38,514 bases of DNA from an uncultured Eubacteriales bacterium (GTDB lineage: Bacteria > Bacillota > Clostridia > Christensenellales > Aristaeellaceae). How positions within the stretch are numbered: the stretch's first letter is position 1; the number at the start of each line of letters is the position of its first letter. Shown piece by piece: positions 1 through 10,092 of the stretch. The DNA is taken from contig CADBCY010000031.1 of assembly GCA_902793325.1 (NCBI GenBank), positions 1 to 38,514 of the forward strand, read 5' to 3'. The notes beneath the pieces were generated by a model. It had not been told where the DNA came from. It worked only from the letters and a program-made list of their open reading frames with translations, and ran no database searches. Both the position numbers and the translations under genes were made by a program.

Positions 1-140
1 TTCACGCTGCCCGCGGGATTGAAGTACTCCAGCTTCGCCAGCACGCGGGCGTTGAGGTTTTCTTCCTTTTCGATATGGGTCAGCTCCAGCAGGGGGGTCC
101 TGCCGATCAGCTCGTCGGCGCTCTGATAGATGTTCGACAT
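1..140 (-). CDS. cysK: cysteine synthase (O-acetylserine sulfhydrylase), N-terminal fragment cut by the window edge
   Basis: The first 46 codons are present, starting MSNIYQSADELIGRTPLLEL and reaching NPAGSV just before the lysine that binds pyridoxal phosphate in this family (the next two bases, AA, begin that Lys codon). GRTPLLEL and the LEYFNPAGSVK-type loop are typical of CysK/CysM, which make cysteine from O-acetylserine and sulfide in the cytoplasm. An AGGAGG ribosome site lies 8 bases before the ATG (plus-strand cctcct near 150). The gene follows ppdK in the same direction but is separated by 349 bp of hairpins, so it is probably an independent unit; I found no clear sigma-70 promoter for it. 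CysK versus CysM cannot be settled from the fragment. Confidence 0.88.
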   Translation of the reverse strand, partial: MSNIYQSADELIGRTPLLELTHIEKEENLNARVLAKLEYFNPAGSV

Positions 141-170
141 GGATGCGGTCCTCCTGTATGCTCATGCTGA

Positions 171-268
171 AGAGTGGCGAGAAAGGCCGGCGCAAAGCTT
201 CGAATTTCAATTCGAACCTTTGCGGTTTTCAGCTTCGCTGAAAACTGGAAATCCTTTCGGGATTTCCA
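171..268. repeat. 98-bp interspersed repeat, copy 1 (three tandem hairpins)
   Basis: Identical to 38417-38514 except for one base (T at 255 against C at 38501). It holds three adjacent stem-loops: 191-224 (CGCAAAG outer stem enclosing the palindrome TTCGAATT-TC-AATTCGAA, with one C-C mismatch), 225-245 (GTTTTCAGC, loop TTC) and 246-268 (TGGAAATCC, loop TTTCG). It sits between ppdK and cysK, 31 bases before the cysK start. It has no coding capacity of note. It resembles REP/MITE-like intergenic elements in form; I do not recognise a named family. Confidence 0.85.
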
Positions 269-427
269 CCTCCGCAAGGCAAGGAAGGCCGTCCTGCGGA
301 TGCGGGAGCTTACCCAATCGTAAGTGACCAAATCCGCAGGGCGGCCTGACGCAGCAAGCGGAGATTCCTACGGCGTCAGCGGTCTTTCAGGGAATCTCCG
401 CGGTTGCGGCCTTTATCGACGCTCTGC

Positions 428-456
428 GGGCTGCGAGGCGATACGCCTCGCAGCCC
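428..456 (-). terminator. hairpin downstream of ppdK
   Basis: Perfect 13-bp GC-rich stem with an ATA loop, 34 bases after the ppdK stop. It lacks a clear U-run, so it is either a weak intrinsic terminator or a 3'-end-protecting structure. Confidence 0.45.
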
Positions 457-489
457 TTGGGGATTTTACCCGGGTATGCCGGTCCTGGC

Positions 490-3067
<2,578 letters not shown>

Positions 3068-3131
3068 GGTGGTTCATCCTCCTGCTTATGATATTCGGTG
3101 CGATCAAAGACATTGTCCTTGGAAACAATTT

Positions 3132-3160
3132 ATTATAGCCCGAAAACGCCGTTTTCGCAA
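3132..3160 (-). promoter_or_regulatory. sigma-70 promoter for ppdK
   Basis: On the minus strand TTGCGA (3155-3160), 17-base spacer, TATAAT (3132-3137), about 65 bases before the ppdK start. Near-consensus, so the gene was built for strong expression. Confidence 0.75.
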
Positions 3161-3254
3161 GGGTTTTTCAGTTAATAAATGCCATTTCGTACAATTATGG
3201 TTGGATTTTTTCCGCGCGGCCGGGCGGATGGCGCCGGGTTTTACGCAACGCATG

Positions 3255-3283
3255 TTGACGCGGCGGCTTTTTTGCGGCATAAT
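3255..3283 (+). promoter_or_regulatory. sigma-70 promoter for the DUF512-der-plsY operon
   Basis: TTGACG (3255-3260), 17-base spacer, CATAAT (3278-3283), 36 bases before the DUF512 start. It lies back to back with the ppdK promoter in a 252-bp divergent intergenic region. Confidence 0.75.
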
Positions 3284-3319
3284 AGATACTGGAATGATTT
3301 TGAAACCACGGAGGCCGCC

Positions 3320-4687
3320 ATGTCCCACCTGATTACCGCCGTCGATCCGGGCAGTCCCGCCGAACGGGAAGGCATTCGCCCCGGCGACCGGCTGGCGCGG
3401 CTGAACGGCGCGGTGGTGGTGGACTTCATCGACTACCAGGCCCTCACCGCACAGCGGCGGCTGACGGTGGAGGTGCGGCGGGACGGAAAGCCCCTGGCCT
3501 TCAACGTCTTGAAGGAGGAGTACGAGCCCCTGGGGCTGAACTTTACCACGCCCATGATGTCCGGCACCCGGCTGTGCTGCAACAAGTGCCTGTTCTGCTT
3601 CGTGGACCAGTTGCCGGGAAACGTGCGCGACACCATGCGCGTGAAGGACGACGACTGGCGCATGAGCCTGATAATGGGCAGCTACGTGACCCTGACCAAC
3701 GTGTCGGACCGGGAGCTGCAGCGCATCATCGACCGGCACTGTTCGCCGCTGTACGTGTCCGTGCACTGCGTGGACCCCGACCTTCGGACCCGCGTGCTGG
3801 GCACGCCCCGCGCGCGGCGGCTGATGCCCCAGTTGAAGGCGCTCTCGGACGGCGGCATTGAATTCCACTGCCAGTGCGTGCTCTGCCCCGGCATCAACGA
3901 CGGGCCGTACCTGGACGAGACCATCCGGGAGCTGTCCAGGCTGCCCGGCGCGCGCTCGCTGGCGCTGGTGCCCGTGGGGCTGACCGGCCACCGGGACGGG
4001 CTCTGCGCGCTGCGGCCCTACACCCCGGAAGAGGCCCGCGCGGTGGTGGAGATCGCCGAACGGTGGCGGCCCCGGCTACTGGAGGAGCGCGGCACGCGGT
4101 TCGTGTTCCCGTCGGACGAGTTCTACCTGCAGGCCCGTTGGCCCATCCCCCCGGACGAGGCCTACGAGGGCTACGAGCAGATCGACGACGGCGTGGGCCT
4201 GCTGCGCCTCCTGGACGCGGAGTACCGCGAAGCCTGGGGCGAGCTGCCTATGGAGCGCCGCCGTCCCGCCCCCGGCGGGCGCCGGCTGGCCATCGCCTGC
4301 GGCTTCTCCGCCGCGGAGTTCCTGCGGAACCTGCTGGCGGAATGCCCCGTGGCGGGCGCCGACGTGACCGTGCACGCGATCGAGAACACCTTTTTCGGCG
4401 CCACGGTGACCGTGTCCGGGCTCATCACCGGCGGCGACCTCACCCGGCAGATGTCGGGCGTGGACTGCGACGCGGTGCTGATCACCGGCGTGATGCTCCG
4501 GCAGAACGAGGACCGCTTCCTGGACGACATGACGCTCGACGAAGCGATCCGCCGCCTGGGCAGGCCCGTCGTTCCGGTCGGCCGCCGCGGCGAAGACCTG
4601 CTGAACACGCTCCTGGAATGGGCAGGGCCGGGACCTTCCCCCTCGGAAGCGCCGCCCCTCCCCCGTTCCCCGCGCAAGGATTCCTGA
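3320..4687 (+). CDS. DUF512 protein: PDZ domain followed by a radical-SAM-like domain
   Basis: 455 residues from the ATG at 3320, chosen because GGAGG stands just upstream. The N-terminus is a PDZ domain (DPGSPAEREGIRPGDRLARL, about residues 9-65). A Cys cluster follows in LCCNKCLFCFVDQLPG, the CxxxCxxC pattern expected to hold a 4Fe-4S cluster, then an elongated barrel-like region and the DUF512 C-terminus. The family is widely conserved in Clostridia next to der; its substrate is not known to me. It begins an operon: der starts 16 bases after its stop. Confident on family, no claim on reaction. Confidence 0.88.
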   Translation: MSHLITAVDPGSPAEREGIRPGDRLARLNGAVVVDFIDYQALTAQRRLTVEVRRDGKPLAFNVLKEEYEPLGLNFTTPMMSGTRLCCNKCLFCFVDQLPGNVRDTMRVKDDDWRMSLIMGSYVTLTNVSDRELQRIIDRHCSPLYVSVHCVDPDLRTRVLGTPRARRLMPQLKALSDGGIEFHCQCVLCPGINDGPYLDETIRELSRLPGARSLALVPVGLTGHRDGLCALRPYTPEEARAVVEIAERWRPRLLEERGTRFVFPSDEFYLQARWPIPPDEAYEGYEQIDDGVGLLRLLDAEYREAWGELPMERRRPAPGGRRLAIACGFSAAEFLRNLLAECPVAGADVTVHAIENTFFGATVTVSGLITGGDLTRQMSGVDCDAVLITGVMLRQNEDRFLDDMTLDEAIRRLGRPVVPVGRRGEDLLNTLLEWAGPGPSPSEAPPLPRSPRKDS

Positions 4688-4703
4688 ACCAACGGAGGTA
4701 ACC

Positions 4704-6032
4704 ATGTCCAAACCCCTCGTCGCCGTCGTCGGCCGGCCCAACGTCGGCAAGTCCACCTTCTTCAACCAGATGGCGGGCAGGCGCATCGCCATCGTGGAGG
4801 ACACGCCCGGCGTGACCCGCGACCGCGTGTACGCCGACTGCGAATGGCAAAACTACAAATTCACACTGATCGATACCGGCGGCATCGATCCCAACAGCGA
4901 CGACCCGCTGCTCAGCCAGATGCGGCGGCAGGCGGAGATCGCCATCGAGACCTGCGACGTCATACTGTTCTTCGTGGACGGCAAGGCCGGGCTCACCGCC
5001 GACGACCAGGACGTGGCCGACATGCTGCGCAAGAGCCGCAAGCCGGTGATGCTGGTGGTCAACAAGGTGGACAACGTCAAGGCACTGGACGGCGTGTACG
5101 AGTTCTACAACCTGGGCATCGGCGACCCCATCGGCATCTCCAGCGTCAACCTGCTGAACTTCGGCGACCTGCTGGAAGCGCTGTGCGCCCACTTCCCCGA
5201 CCCGGAGGAGCAGGGCGAGGAGGACGGGGCCATCCAGATCGCCGTGGTGGGCAAGCCCAACGTGGGCAAGTCCAGCCTGGTGAACCGCATCCTGGGCGAG
5301 GATCGCGTGATGGTCTCCGACATCGCGGGCACCACGCGCGACGCCATCGACACCCGCTTCACCGACGCCGACGGGCAGGACTACGTGATCATCGACACCG
5401 CGGGCATCCGCCGCAAGCGGGCCATCGAGTACCAGTCGCTGGAGCGCTACTCCATCGTGCGCGCGCTGGCGGCCATCGACCGCTGCGACGTGGCGCTGGT
5501 GCTGATCGACGCCACGCAGGGCGTCACCGAGCAGGACAGCAAGATCGCCGGCTACGTGGACGAGCAGGGCAAGGCCGCCGTCATCGTCGTCAACAAGTGG
5601 GACGCCGTGGAGAAGGACACCGGCACCATGAACGAATTCGTCCGTGAGATCCGGGAGAACCTGAAGTTCATGGCCTATGCGCCGGTGGTGTTCATCTCCG
5701 CGCTCACCGGCCAGCGCGTGAACAAGGTGCTGGAAGCGGTGCGCGGCGCCTACGCCGAGGCCACCCGCCGGGTGACCACGGGCCTGTTGAACGACATCCT
5801 GGCGGACGCCCAGGCGGCGCTGCAGCCCCCGGCCACCTCGGGGCGGCGGCTCAAGATCTACTACGCCACGCAGCAGGCCGTGCAGCCGCCCACCTTCGTC
5901 ATGTTCGTCAACGACCAGAACCTGATGCACTTCTCCTACGAGCGCTACCTGGAGGGCCAGTTCCGCAAGGCCTTCGGCTTCAACGGCACGCCGCTGAAGT
6001 TCATCCTCAGGGAGCGGAAAAAGGAAGAGTAA
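4704..6032 (+). CDS. der: ribosome biogenesis GTPase Der (EngA)
   Basis: 442 residues, the usual length. Two GTPase domains in tandem: first P-loop GRPNVGKS (residues 10-17) with DTPG, second GKPNVGKS with DTAG, each followed by NKxD (NKVD and NKWD), then the KH-like C-terminal domain ending FILRERKKEE. Der is essential for 50S subunit maturation. RBS GGAGGT lies 6 bases before ATG. The order DUF512-der-plsY is a recognised Firmicutes arrangement. Confidence 0.97.
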   Translation: MSKPLVAVVGRPNVGKSTFFNQMAGRRIAIVEDTPGVTRDRVYADCEWQNYKFTLIDTGGIDPNSDDPLLSQMRRQAEIAIETCDVILFFVDGKAGLTADDQDVADMLRKSRKPVMLVVNKVDNVKALDGVYEFYNLGIGDPIGISSVNLLNFGDLLEALCAHFPDPEEQGEEDGAIQIAVVGKPNVGKSSLVNRILGEDRVMVSDIAGTTRDAIDTRFTDADGQDYVIIDTAGIRRKRAIEYQSLERYSIVRALAAIDRCDVALVLIDATQGVTEQDSKIAGYVDEQGKAAVIVVNKWDAVEKDTGTMNEFVREIRENLKFMAYAPVVFISALTGQRVNKVLEAVRGAYAEATRRVTTGLLNDILADAQAALQPPATSGRRLKIYYATQQAVQPPTFVMFVNDQNLMHFSYERYLEGQFRKAFGFNGTPLKFILRERKKEE

Positions 6033-6068
6033 ACGATTGGCCAATCGCACAAATGGAGGTATCCGACC

Positions 6069-6722
6069 ATGCTCATCGCCCGTTACCTCATCGCCGCCGT
6101 GATCGGCTACCTGCTGGGCTGCATCTCCTCGGGGGTGCTGATCGGCAAGGCGTTCGGGCTCAAGGACATCCGCAAGGTGGGCAGCGGCAACGCCGGCACC
6201 ACCAACGTATTGCGCAACCTGGGCTGGCTGCCGAGCGTTTTGACGCTGCTCTGCGACTGCCTGAAGGGCTACGTGGCCTGCCTGATCGGCAAGCGCCTGG
6301 GCGGCGACGCGGGCATGCTCATCGGCGGCGTGGCGGCCATACTGGGCCACGACTTCCCCGTGTTCTTCGGCTTCAAGGGCGGCAAGGGCATCGCGACGTC
6401 GCTGGGCGTCATCATCGCCATCCACCCGCTGCTGGCGCTGGCGCTGCTGGCGGTGCAGATCCTCGCCGTGGCGCTGACGCGCACCATGTCCGTGGCCTCG
6501 CTGATCACCACCGTGGCCTTCCCGGTGCTGACGGCGCTGCTGTTCCGGCAACGCGAGAGCTACGCGCTGCTGGTGGTCACGTCCCTCGTCATGTCCGCGC
6601 TGTCGCTGTACGGCCACCGCGGCAACATCGCGCGGCTCCTCCGCGGCGAGGAGAACAAGCTGGACTTCCGCAAGATCGCCGAGAAGTCCCGGCGCGGGAA
6701 GCGGAACGGCGGGAATCCGTGA
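6069..6722 (+). CDS. plsY: glycerol-3-phosphate acyltransferase PlsY
   Basis: 217 residues, mostly hydrophobic with several membrane segments. It transfers the acyl group of acyl-phosphate to glycerol-3-phosphate, the first step of phospholipid synthesis in bacteria lacking PlsB. Family motifs are visible: GSGNAGTTNVLRNLG (residues about 38-52) and GHDFPVFFGFKGGKGIATSLG (about 97-117), both on the active face. RBS GGAGGT; 36 bases after der. In many Clostridia gpsA, which supplies glycerol-3-phosphate, follows; here xylB does instead. Confidence 0.96.
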   Translation: MLIARYLIAAVIGYLLGCISSGVLIGKAFGLKDIRKVGSGNAGTTNVLRNLGWLPSVLTLLCDCLKGYVACLIGKRLGGDAGMLIGGVAAILGHDFPVFFGFKGGKGIATSLGVIIAIHPLLALALLAVQILAVALTRTMSVASLITTVAFPVLTALLFRQRESYALLVVTSLVMSALSLYGHRGNIARLLRGEENKLDFRKIAEKSRRGKRNGGNP

Positions 6723-6766
6723 CCGGCGCGGGTCGGCCGCGGGCGGCACAGGGCATCGGTTTCTGA

Positions 6767-6787
6767 TTTGAAATCCCAAATTTCAAA
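6767..6787. repeat. AT-rich hairpin between plsY and xylB
   Basis: TTTGAAAT (6767-6774), loop CCCAA, ATTTCAAA (6780-6787): a perfect 8-bp stem 44 bases after plsY. No U-run follows on either strand, so a terminator role is doubtful. It could be an operator for xylB, but there is no regulator beside it. Confidence 0.45.
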
Positions 6788-6832
6788 AGAACGGATAACG
6801 TCTCCGCAACACCATCGAAAGGAAGGATTCTC

Positions 6833-8368
6833 ATGAGCAAGCGTTACCTGATCGGGCTGGACGTGGGCACGTCCGGCGCAAAGTGCATCCTGGTGGACGA
6901 CGAGGGCACGGTGCTGGCCTCCTCCACGCAGGAGTACCCCCTCTACACGCCCAAGCCCGGCTGGGCGGAGCAGGACCCCGAGGACTGGTGGCAGGCGTGC
7001 GTGCGCGGCCTGAAGGCGATCCTGGCGAAGGCCGCCGTGAACCCCGCGGACATCGTCGGCGTCAGCTATTCCGGCCAGATGCACGGCCTGGTGGCCCTGG
7101 ACGGGGACTGCAACGTCATCCGGCCCTCCATCCTGTGGTGCGACCAGCGCACGCAGGCCCAGTGCGACTGGATCACCGAGAAGGCGGGCGGCCTGGAGAA
7201 GCTGCTGAGCTACACCAACAACCGCATGCTCACCGGCTACACCGGCGGCAAGATCCTGTGGCTGAGGGACGAGGAGCCGGAGAACTTCGCGAAGATGGTC
7301 ACCTTCGTCTGCCCGAAGGACTACATCCGCTACCGCATGACCGGGACGCTGGGCATCGACGTGTCCGACGCCTCCGGCACGGGCTTCTACGATACGAAGA
7401 ACCGCCGCTGGTCCGACGAGCTCATCGCCATCGCGGGCCTGGACAAGGCCATCTTCCCCGAGGCGCACGAGTCCATCGAGCTGGCCGGCAGGGTCACCGC
7501 GGCGGTGGCGGCGGAGACGGGCCTGCCCGAGGGCCTGGCCTGCTACTACGGCGGCGGCGACGCGGTCATACAGACCGTGGGCGCGGGCCTGGTGAAGCCC
7601 GGCATACTGGGCGTGGTCATCGGCACCAGCGGCAACGTCTCCATGGGCCTGGACCGCTATCAGCCCAACCCCAACGGCGACCTGCAGATGTTCTGCAGCA
7701 ACGAGCCCGGCGCGTGGATGGCCTTCGGCTGCACCCTGACCGCCGGCGGCAGCTACCGCTGGTACCGCGACGAGCTGTGCAAGGCGGAGGGCATCGAGGC
7801 GAAAGAGAGCGGCCGGAACGTCTACGACGTGATGGGCTCCTACGCCGAGCAGTCCGTGCCCGGCGCGAACGGCGTGGTGTTCACCCCCTACCTGACCGGC
7901 GAGCGCTGCCCCTACCCGGACCCGAACGCCCGCGGCAGCTTCTACGGCCTGACCCTGTCCACCACGAAGGGCGACATCACCCGCAGCGTGATGGAGGGCG
8001 TCACCTACTCCCTCAAGCAGCTCGTGGACATCATGGGCGGCTTTGCCGAGAACGAGAAGGTCTACACCTCCGGCGGCGGCAGCGCCAGCGCGCTGTGGCG
8101 GCAGATGCAGGCCGACATCTTCGACCTGCCGGTGTACACCATGTCCGCGGCCAGCGAGGGCGGCGCCTACGGCGCCATCATGGTGGCCGGCGTGGGCGCG
8201 GGCATCTGGAAGAACCTGAGCGAGGCGACGAAGATCATCAAGCCCGAGACCGAGACCCGGCCCATCCCCGAGAACCAGCCCGCCTACGAAAAGACCTACA
8301 GGATCTACGAGAAGCTCTACCACGCGCTGAAGCCCGTGTACGACACCAGCGCGGAGCTCGGGTATTGA
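6833..8368 (+). CDS. xylB: xylulokinase (FGGY carbohydrate kinase)
   Basis: 511 residues, normal for XylB. N-terminal ATPase fold begins LIGLDVGTSGAKCILVD with the conserved Asp and phosphate loop; GVSYSGQMHGLV is the substrate-binding motif typical of xylulokinases rather than glycerol kinases; WCDQRT and GGGDAVIQTVGAGLV follow, and the C-terminal FGGY signature region reads SGGGSASALWRQMQADIF. It phosphorylates D-xylulose to xylulose-5-phosphate for the pentose phosphate pathway. RBS AAGGAAGG; ends in a strong terminator. There is no xylose isomerase, transporter or regulator nearby, so exact sugar specificity rests on homology alone. Confidence 0.9.
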   Translation: MSKRYLIGLDVGTSGAKCILVDDEGTVLASSTQEYPLYTPKPGWAEQDPEDWWQACVRGLKAILAKAAVNPADIVGVSYSGQMHGLVALDGDCNVIRPSILWCDQRTQAQCDWITEKAGGLEKLLSYTNNRMLTGYTGGKILWLRDEEPENFAKMVTFVCPKDYIRYRMTGTLGIDVSDASGTGFYDTKNRRWSDELIAIAGLDKAIFPEAHESIELAGRVTAAVAAETGLPEGLACYYGGGDAVIQTVGAGLVKPGILGVVIGTSGNVSMGLDRYQPNPNGDLQMFCSNEPGAWMAFGCTLTAGGSYRWYRDELCKAEGIEAKESGRNVYDVMGSYAEQSVPGANGVVFTPYLTGERCPYPDPNARGSFYGLTLSTTKGDITRSVMEGVTYSLKQLVDIMGGFAENEKVYTSGGGSASALWRQMQADIFDLPVYTMSAASEGGAYGAIMVAGVGAGIWKNLSEATKIIKPETETRPIPENQPAYEKTYRIYEKLYHALKPVYDTSAELGY

Positions 8369-8415
8369 TCCCGGGCGGCGCGATAAAGCCCCGTCAGAAC
8401 AATTCGACCACATAA

Positions 8416-8446
8416 CCCGAGGGGCGGCCAACGGCCGCCCCTCGGG
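8416..8446 (+). terminator. intrinsic terminator after xylB
   Basis: Perfect 14-bp stem CCCGAGGGGCGGCC with an AAC loop, followed by ttgtctgt, 48 bases after the xylB stop. It also separates xylB from the convergent SDR gene. Confidence 0.88.
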
Positions 8447-8495
8447 TTGTCTGTAAAGCCGACATGTGCAGAACGCGGAGAAAGGCCGCCCTTCC

Positions 8496-9209
8496 TCACT
8501 CCTCCAGCCGCCAGCCGCAGTCGCCGTGGTAGATCATCAGGTGGGTCATGCCGCCGTCGACGCAGATGTTTTCGCCGGTGATGAACCCCGCGCGGTCGGA
8601 GCACAGGTACAGCGCCAGGTCGGCGATGTCCTCGGGCCGACCTACCCGCCCGGCGGGATGCTGGGCGGCGTCGGGGCCGGCGTAATCCGCGCCCGCGGTG
8701 TCGATCCAGCCCGGGGAGATGCTGTTCACCCGCGCCTGGCCCGCGAGGCTCGCGGCCAGCGCGTGGGTCAGCGCGGCGATGCCGCCCTTGGCCGCGGTGT
8801 AGCTCTCGGTCTGGGGCTGGCTCATGCGGTCGCGGGAGGAGGAGATGTTCACGATGCCCGCCCCCGGAGCGAGGTGGTCCTTCAGCAGCTTCGTGAGGTA
8901 GAACGGCGCGCTGACGCCCACCCGCAGGGCGTAGTTGAAATCCTCCCAGGAGCAGTCGTCGATGCCGCGCATGGGCGGAAGGGCGTTGTGCACCAGGCAG
9001 TCCACCTGCCCGGCCTCGCGGACGACCGTCGCCGCGAACGCCTCCAGCGCCGCGGGGTCGGCCACGTCGCCGACGAAACCGCCCTCGCAGGGCAGCAGGT
9101 CGATGGTGAACACCCGCGCGCCCTCCGCCCGGAACGCCCGGCAGATCGCCCTTCCGATGCCCTTCGCCCCGCCGGTCACGACGGCGGTCCTGCCTTCAAA
9201 CATGCCCAT
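8496..9209 (-). CDS. short-chain dehydrogenase/reductase (SDR family)
   Basis: 237 residues, a classical SDR. Dinucleotide motif TGGAKGIG at 12-19, Asp37 after the second strand (suggests NAD(H) preference), active-site Ser at 123-125 (NISSS), Tyr137 and Lys141 (YTAAK), and SPGWIDT after strand 6. The usual NNAG motif is altered to HNAL. GGGAGGGA stands before the first ATG; a second in-frame ATG two codons later is possible. Substrate unknown; FabG-like and sugar-dehydrogenase-like members share these motifs. It lies downstream of the alarmone synthetase but past a hairpin, and I see no promoter of its own. Confidence 0.87.
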   Translation of the reverse strand: MGMFEGRTAVVTGGAKGIGRAICRAFRAEGARVFTIDLLPCEGGFVGDVADPAALEAFAATVVREAGQVDCLVHNALPPMRGIDDCSWEDFNYALRVGVSAPFYLTKLLKDHLAPGAGIVNISSSRDRMSQPQTESYTAAKGGIAALTHALAASLAGQARVNSISPGWIDTAGADYAGPDAAQHPAGRVGRPEDIADLALYLCSDRAGFITGENICVDGGMTHLMIYHGDCGWRLEE

Positions 9210-9249
9210 GATCGTCCCTCCCGTCTCCCGGTCGTCGCCTGCGCGAAAA

Positions 9250-9302
9250 GGGCAGCCCCGGAAGCCGCGCCGCCGTCGGCGGCATGCCTCCCGGGGCTGC
9301 CC
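9250..9302 (-). terminator. hairpin terminator after the alarmone synthetase gene
   Basis: GGGCAGCCCCGG (9250-9261) pairs with CCGGGGCTGCCC (9291-9302), enclosing a second GCCGCC/GGCGGC stem. On the minus strand the stem is followed by CTTTTCG. It lies 12 bases after the synthetase stop. Confidence 0.75.
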
Positions 9303-9314
9303 GTCGCCGCGCGT

Positions 9315-10079
9315 TCAGCTCCGCGCCCCTGGGCCTGCCTTGCCGTCCTCGGCCACGATGCTCTCCGGGCTGGCGTCGACCACGTCGTTGACCTGCTGCA
9401 GGGTCTGGAAGATGCGCTGCATCTTGTAGTCCGTCTCGGTGATCACGTCGGCGCAGGCGCGCAGCTCCTCCACCACGGACTGGGGCACCTCGTCGGGAGA
9501 CTTGTAGCGGATGCCGTGCTCCAGCGTGGCCCAGAAGTCCATGGCGACGGTGCGGATCTGGATCTCCACCGGGATGAACAGCTTGCCCTGGGACATGTAC
9601 ACCGGCACGTCCACCACGATGTGCAGGCTGCGGTAGCCGTTGGGCTTGGGGTTCTCGATGTAGTTCTTTTCGAGGATCAGCGAGATGTCGTCCTGCCCCA
9701 GCAGCAGCTCCGCGATGCGGTAGATGTCGTCCACGTAGCAGCAGACCACCCGCACGCCGGCGATGTCGTGCAGGCTCTTCTTGGCGTTGGAAATGGAGAT
9801 GGGCGCGCCGATGTCGTGCAGCTTCTTGATGATGCTGTTCAGGCTCTTGACGCGGCTCTCGATGTGGTGGATGGGGTTGTGGCGGTGGCGATAGGAGAAC
9901 TCGCTGTCCAGCGTCTGCAGCCGGGCGTTGATCTCCCGGATGGCAGCGTTGTACACGCCCACGATCTGCGCGTATTCCCGCTGCAGGTTCTCCAGGCTGT
10001 CGTTGCCGCCCACGGGGTTGGCCTCCAGCGGGCGCACCTGTATCTTGATCGCCCGCACAGCCGGGCCGTTTCGATCCAT
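9315..10079 (-). CDS. small alarmone synthetase, RelA/SpoT synthetase domain (RelQ/YjbM-like)
   Basis: 254 residues from the ATG at 10079, chosen because GGAGGG lies 7 bases before it; an ATG at 10098-10100 overlapping the previous stop is less likely. Synthetase motifs: IESRVKSLNSIIKKL, DIAGVRVVCCYVDD, NPKPNGYRSLHIVV and VEIQIRTVAMDFWATLEH, with the Glu of the QIRT region used in catalysis. No HD hydrolase, TGS or ACT domain, so it should make (p)ppGpp from ATP and GDP/GTP but not degrade it. It follows the CBS-domain gene by 13 bases and is almost certainly co-expressed with it. Regulation by that partner is an inference. Confidence 0.92.
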   Translation of the reverse strand: MDRNGPAVRAIKIQVRPLEANPVGGNDSLENLQREYAQIVGVYNAAIREINARLQTLDSEFSYRHRHNPIHHIESRVKSLNSIIKKLHDIGAPISISNAKKSLHDIAGVRVVCCYVDDIYRIAELLLGQDDISLILEKNYIENPKPNGYRSLHIVVDVPVYMSQGKLFIPVEIQIRTVAMDFWATLEHGIRYKSPDEVPQSVVEELRACADVITETDYKMQRIFQTLQQVNDVVDASPESIVAEDGKAGPGARS

Positions 10080-10092
10080 TGAAATCCCTCCG

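Larger units (their letters stand above)
141..489. other. 349-bp non-coding spacer made of consecutive hairpins
   Basis: No credible gene. Successive inverted repeats are visible: 191-224, 225-245 and 246-268 (these three belong to the 98-bp repeat), 286-301 with 332-347 (16 bp, one mismatch or G-U pair, enclosing a smaller CTTAC/GTAAG stem), 358-368 with 391-401 (11 bp), and 428-456 (13 bp perfect, loop ATA). The last stem lies 34 bases after the ppdK stop and probably ends or protects that transcript. The rest forms the leader side of cysK. Confidence 0.7.

Noticed and set aside
8474-8494. Possible fragment of the 98-bp repeat (gagaaaggccg) between xylB and the SDR gene
   Set aside because: Only 11 bases match and no hairpin follows; chance is enough in GC-rich sequence.
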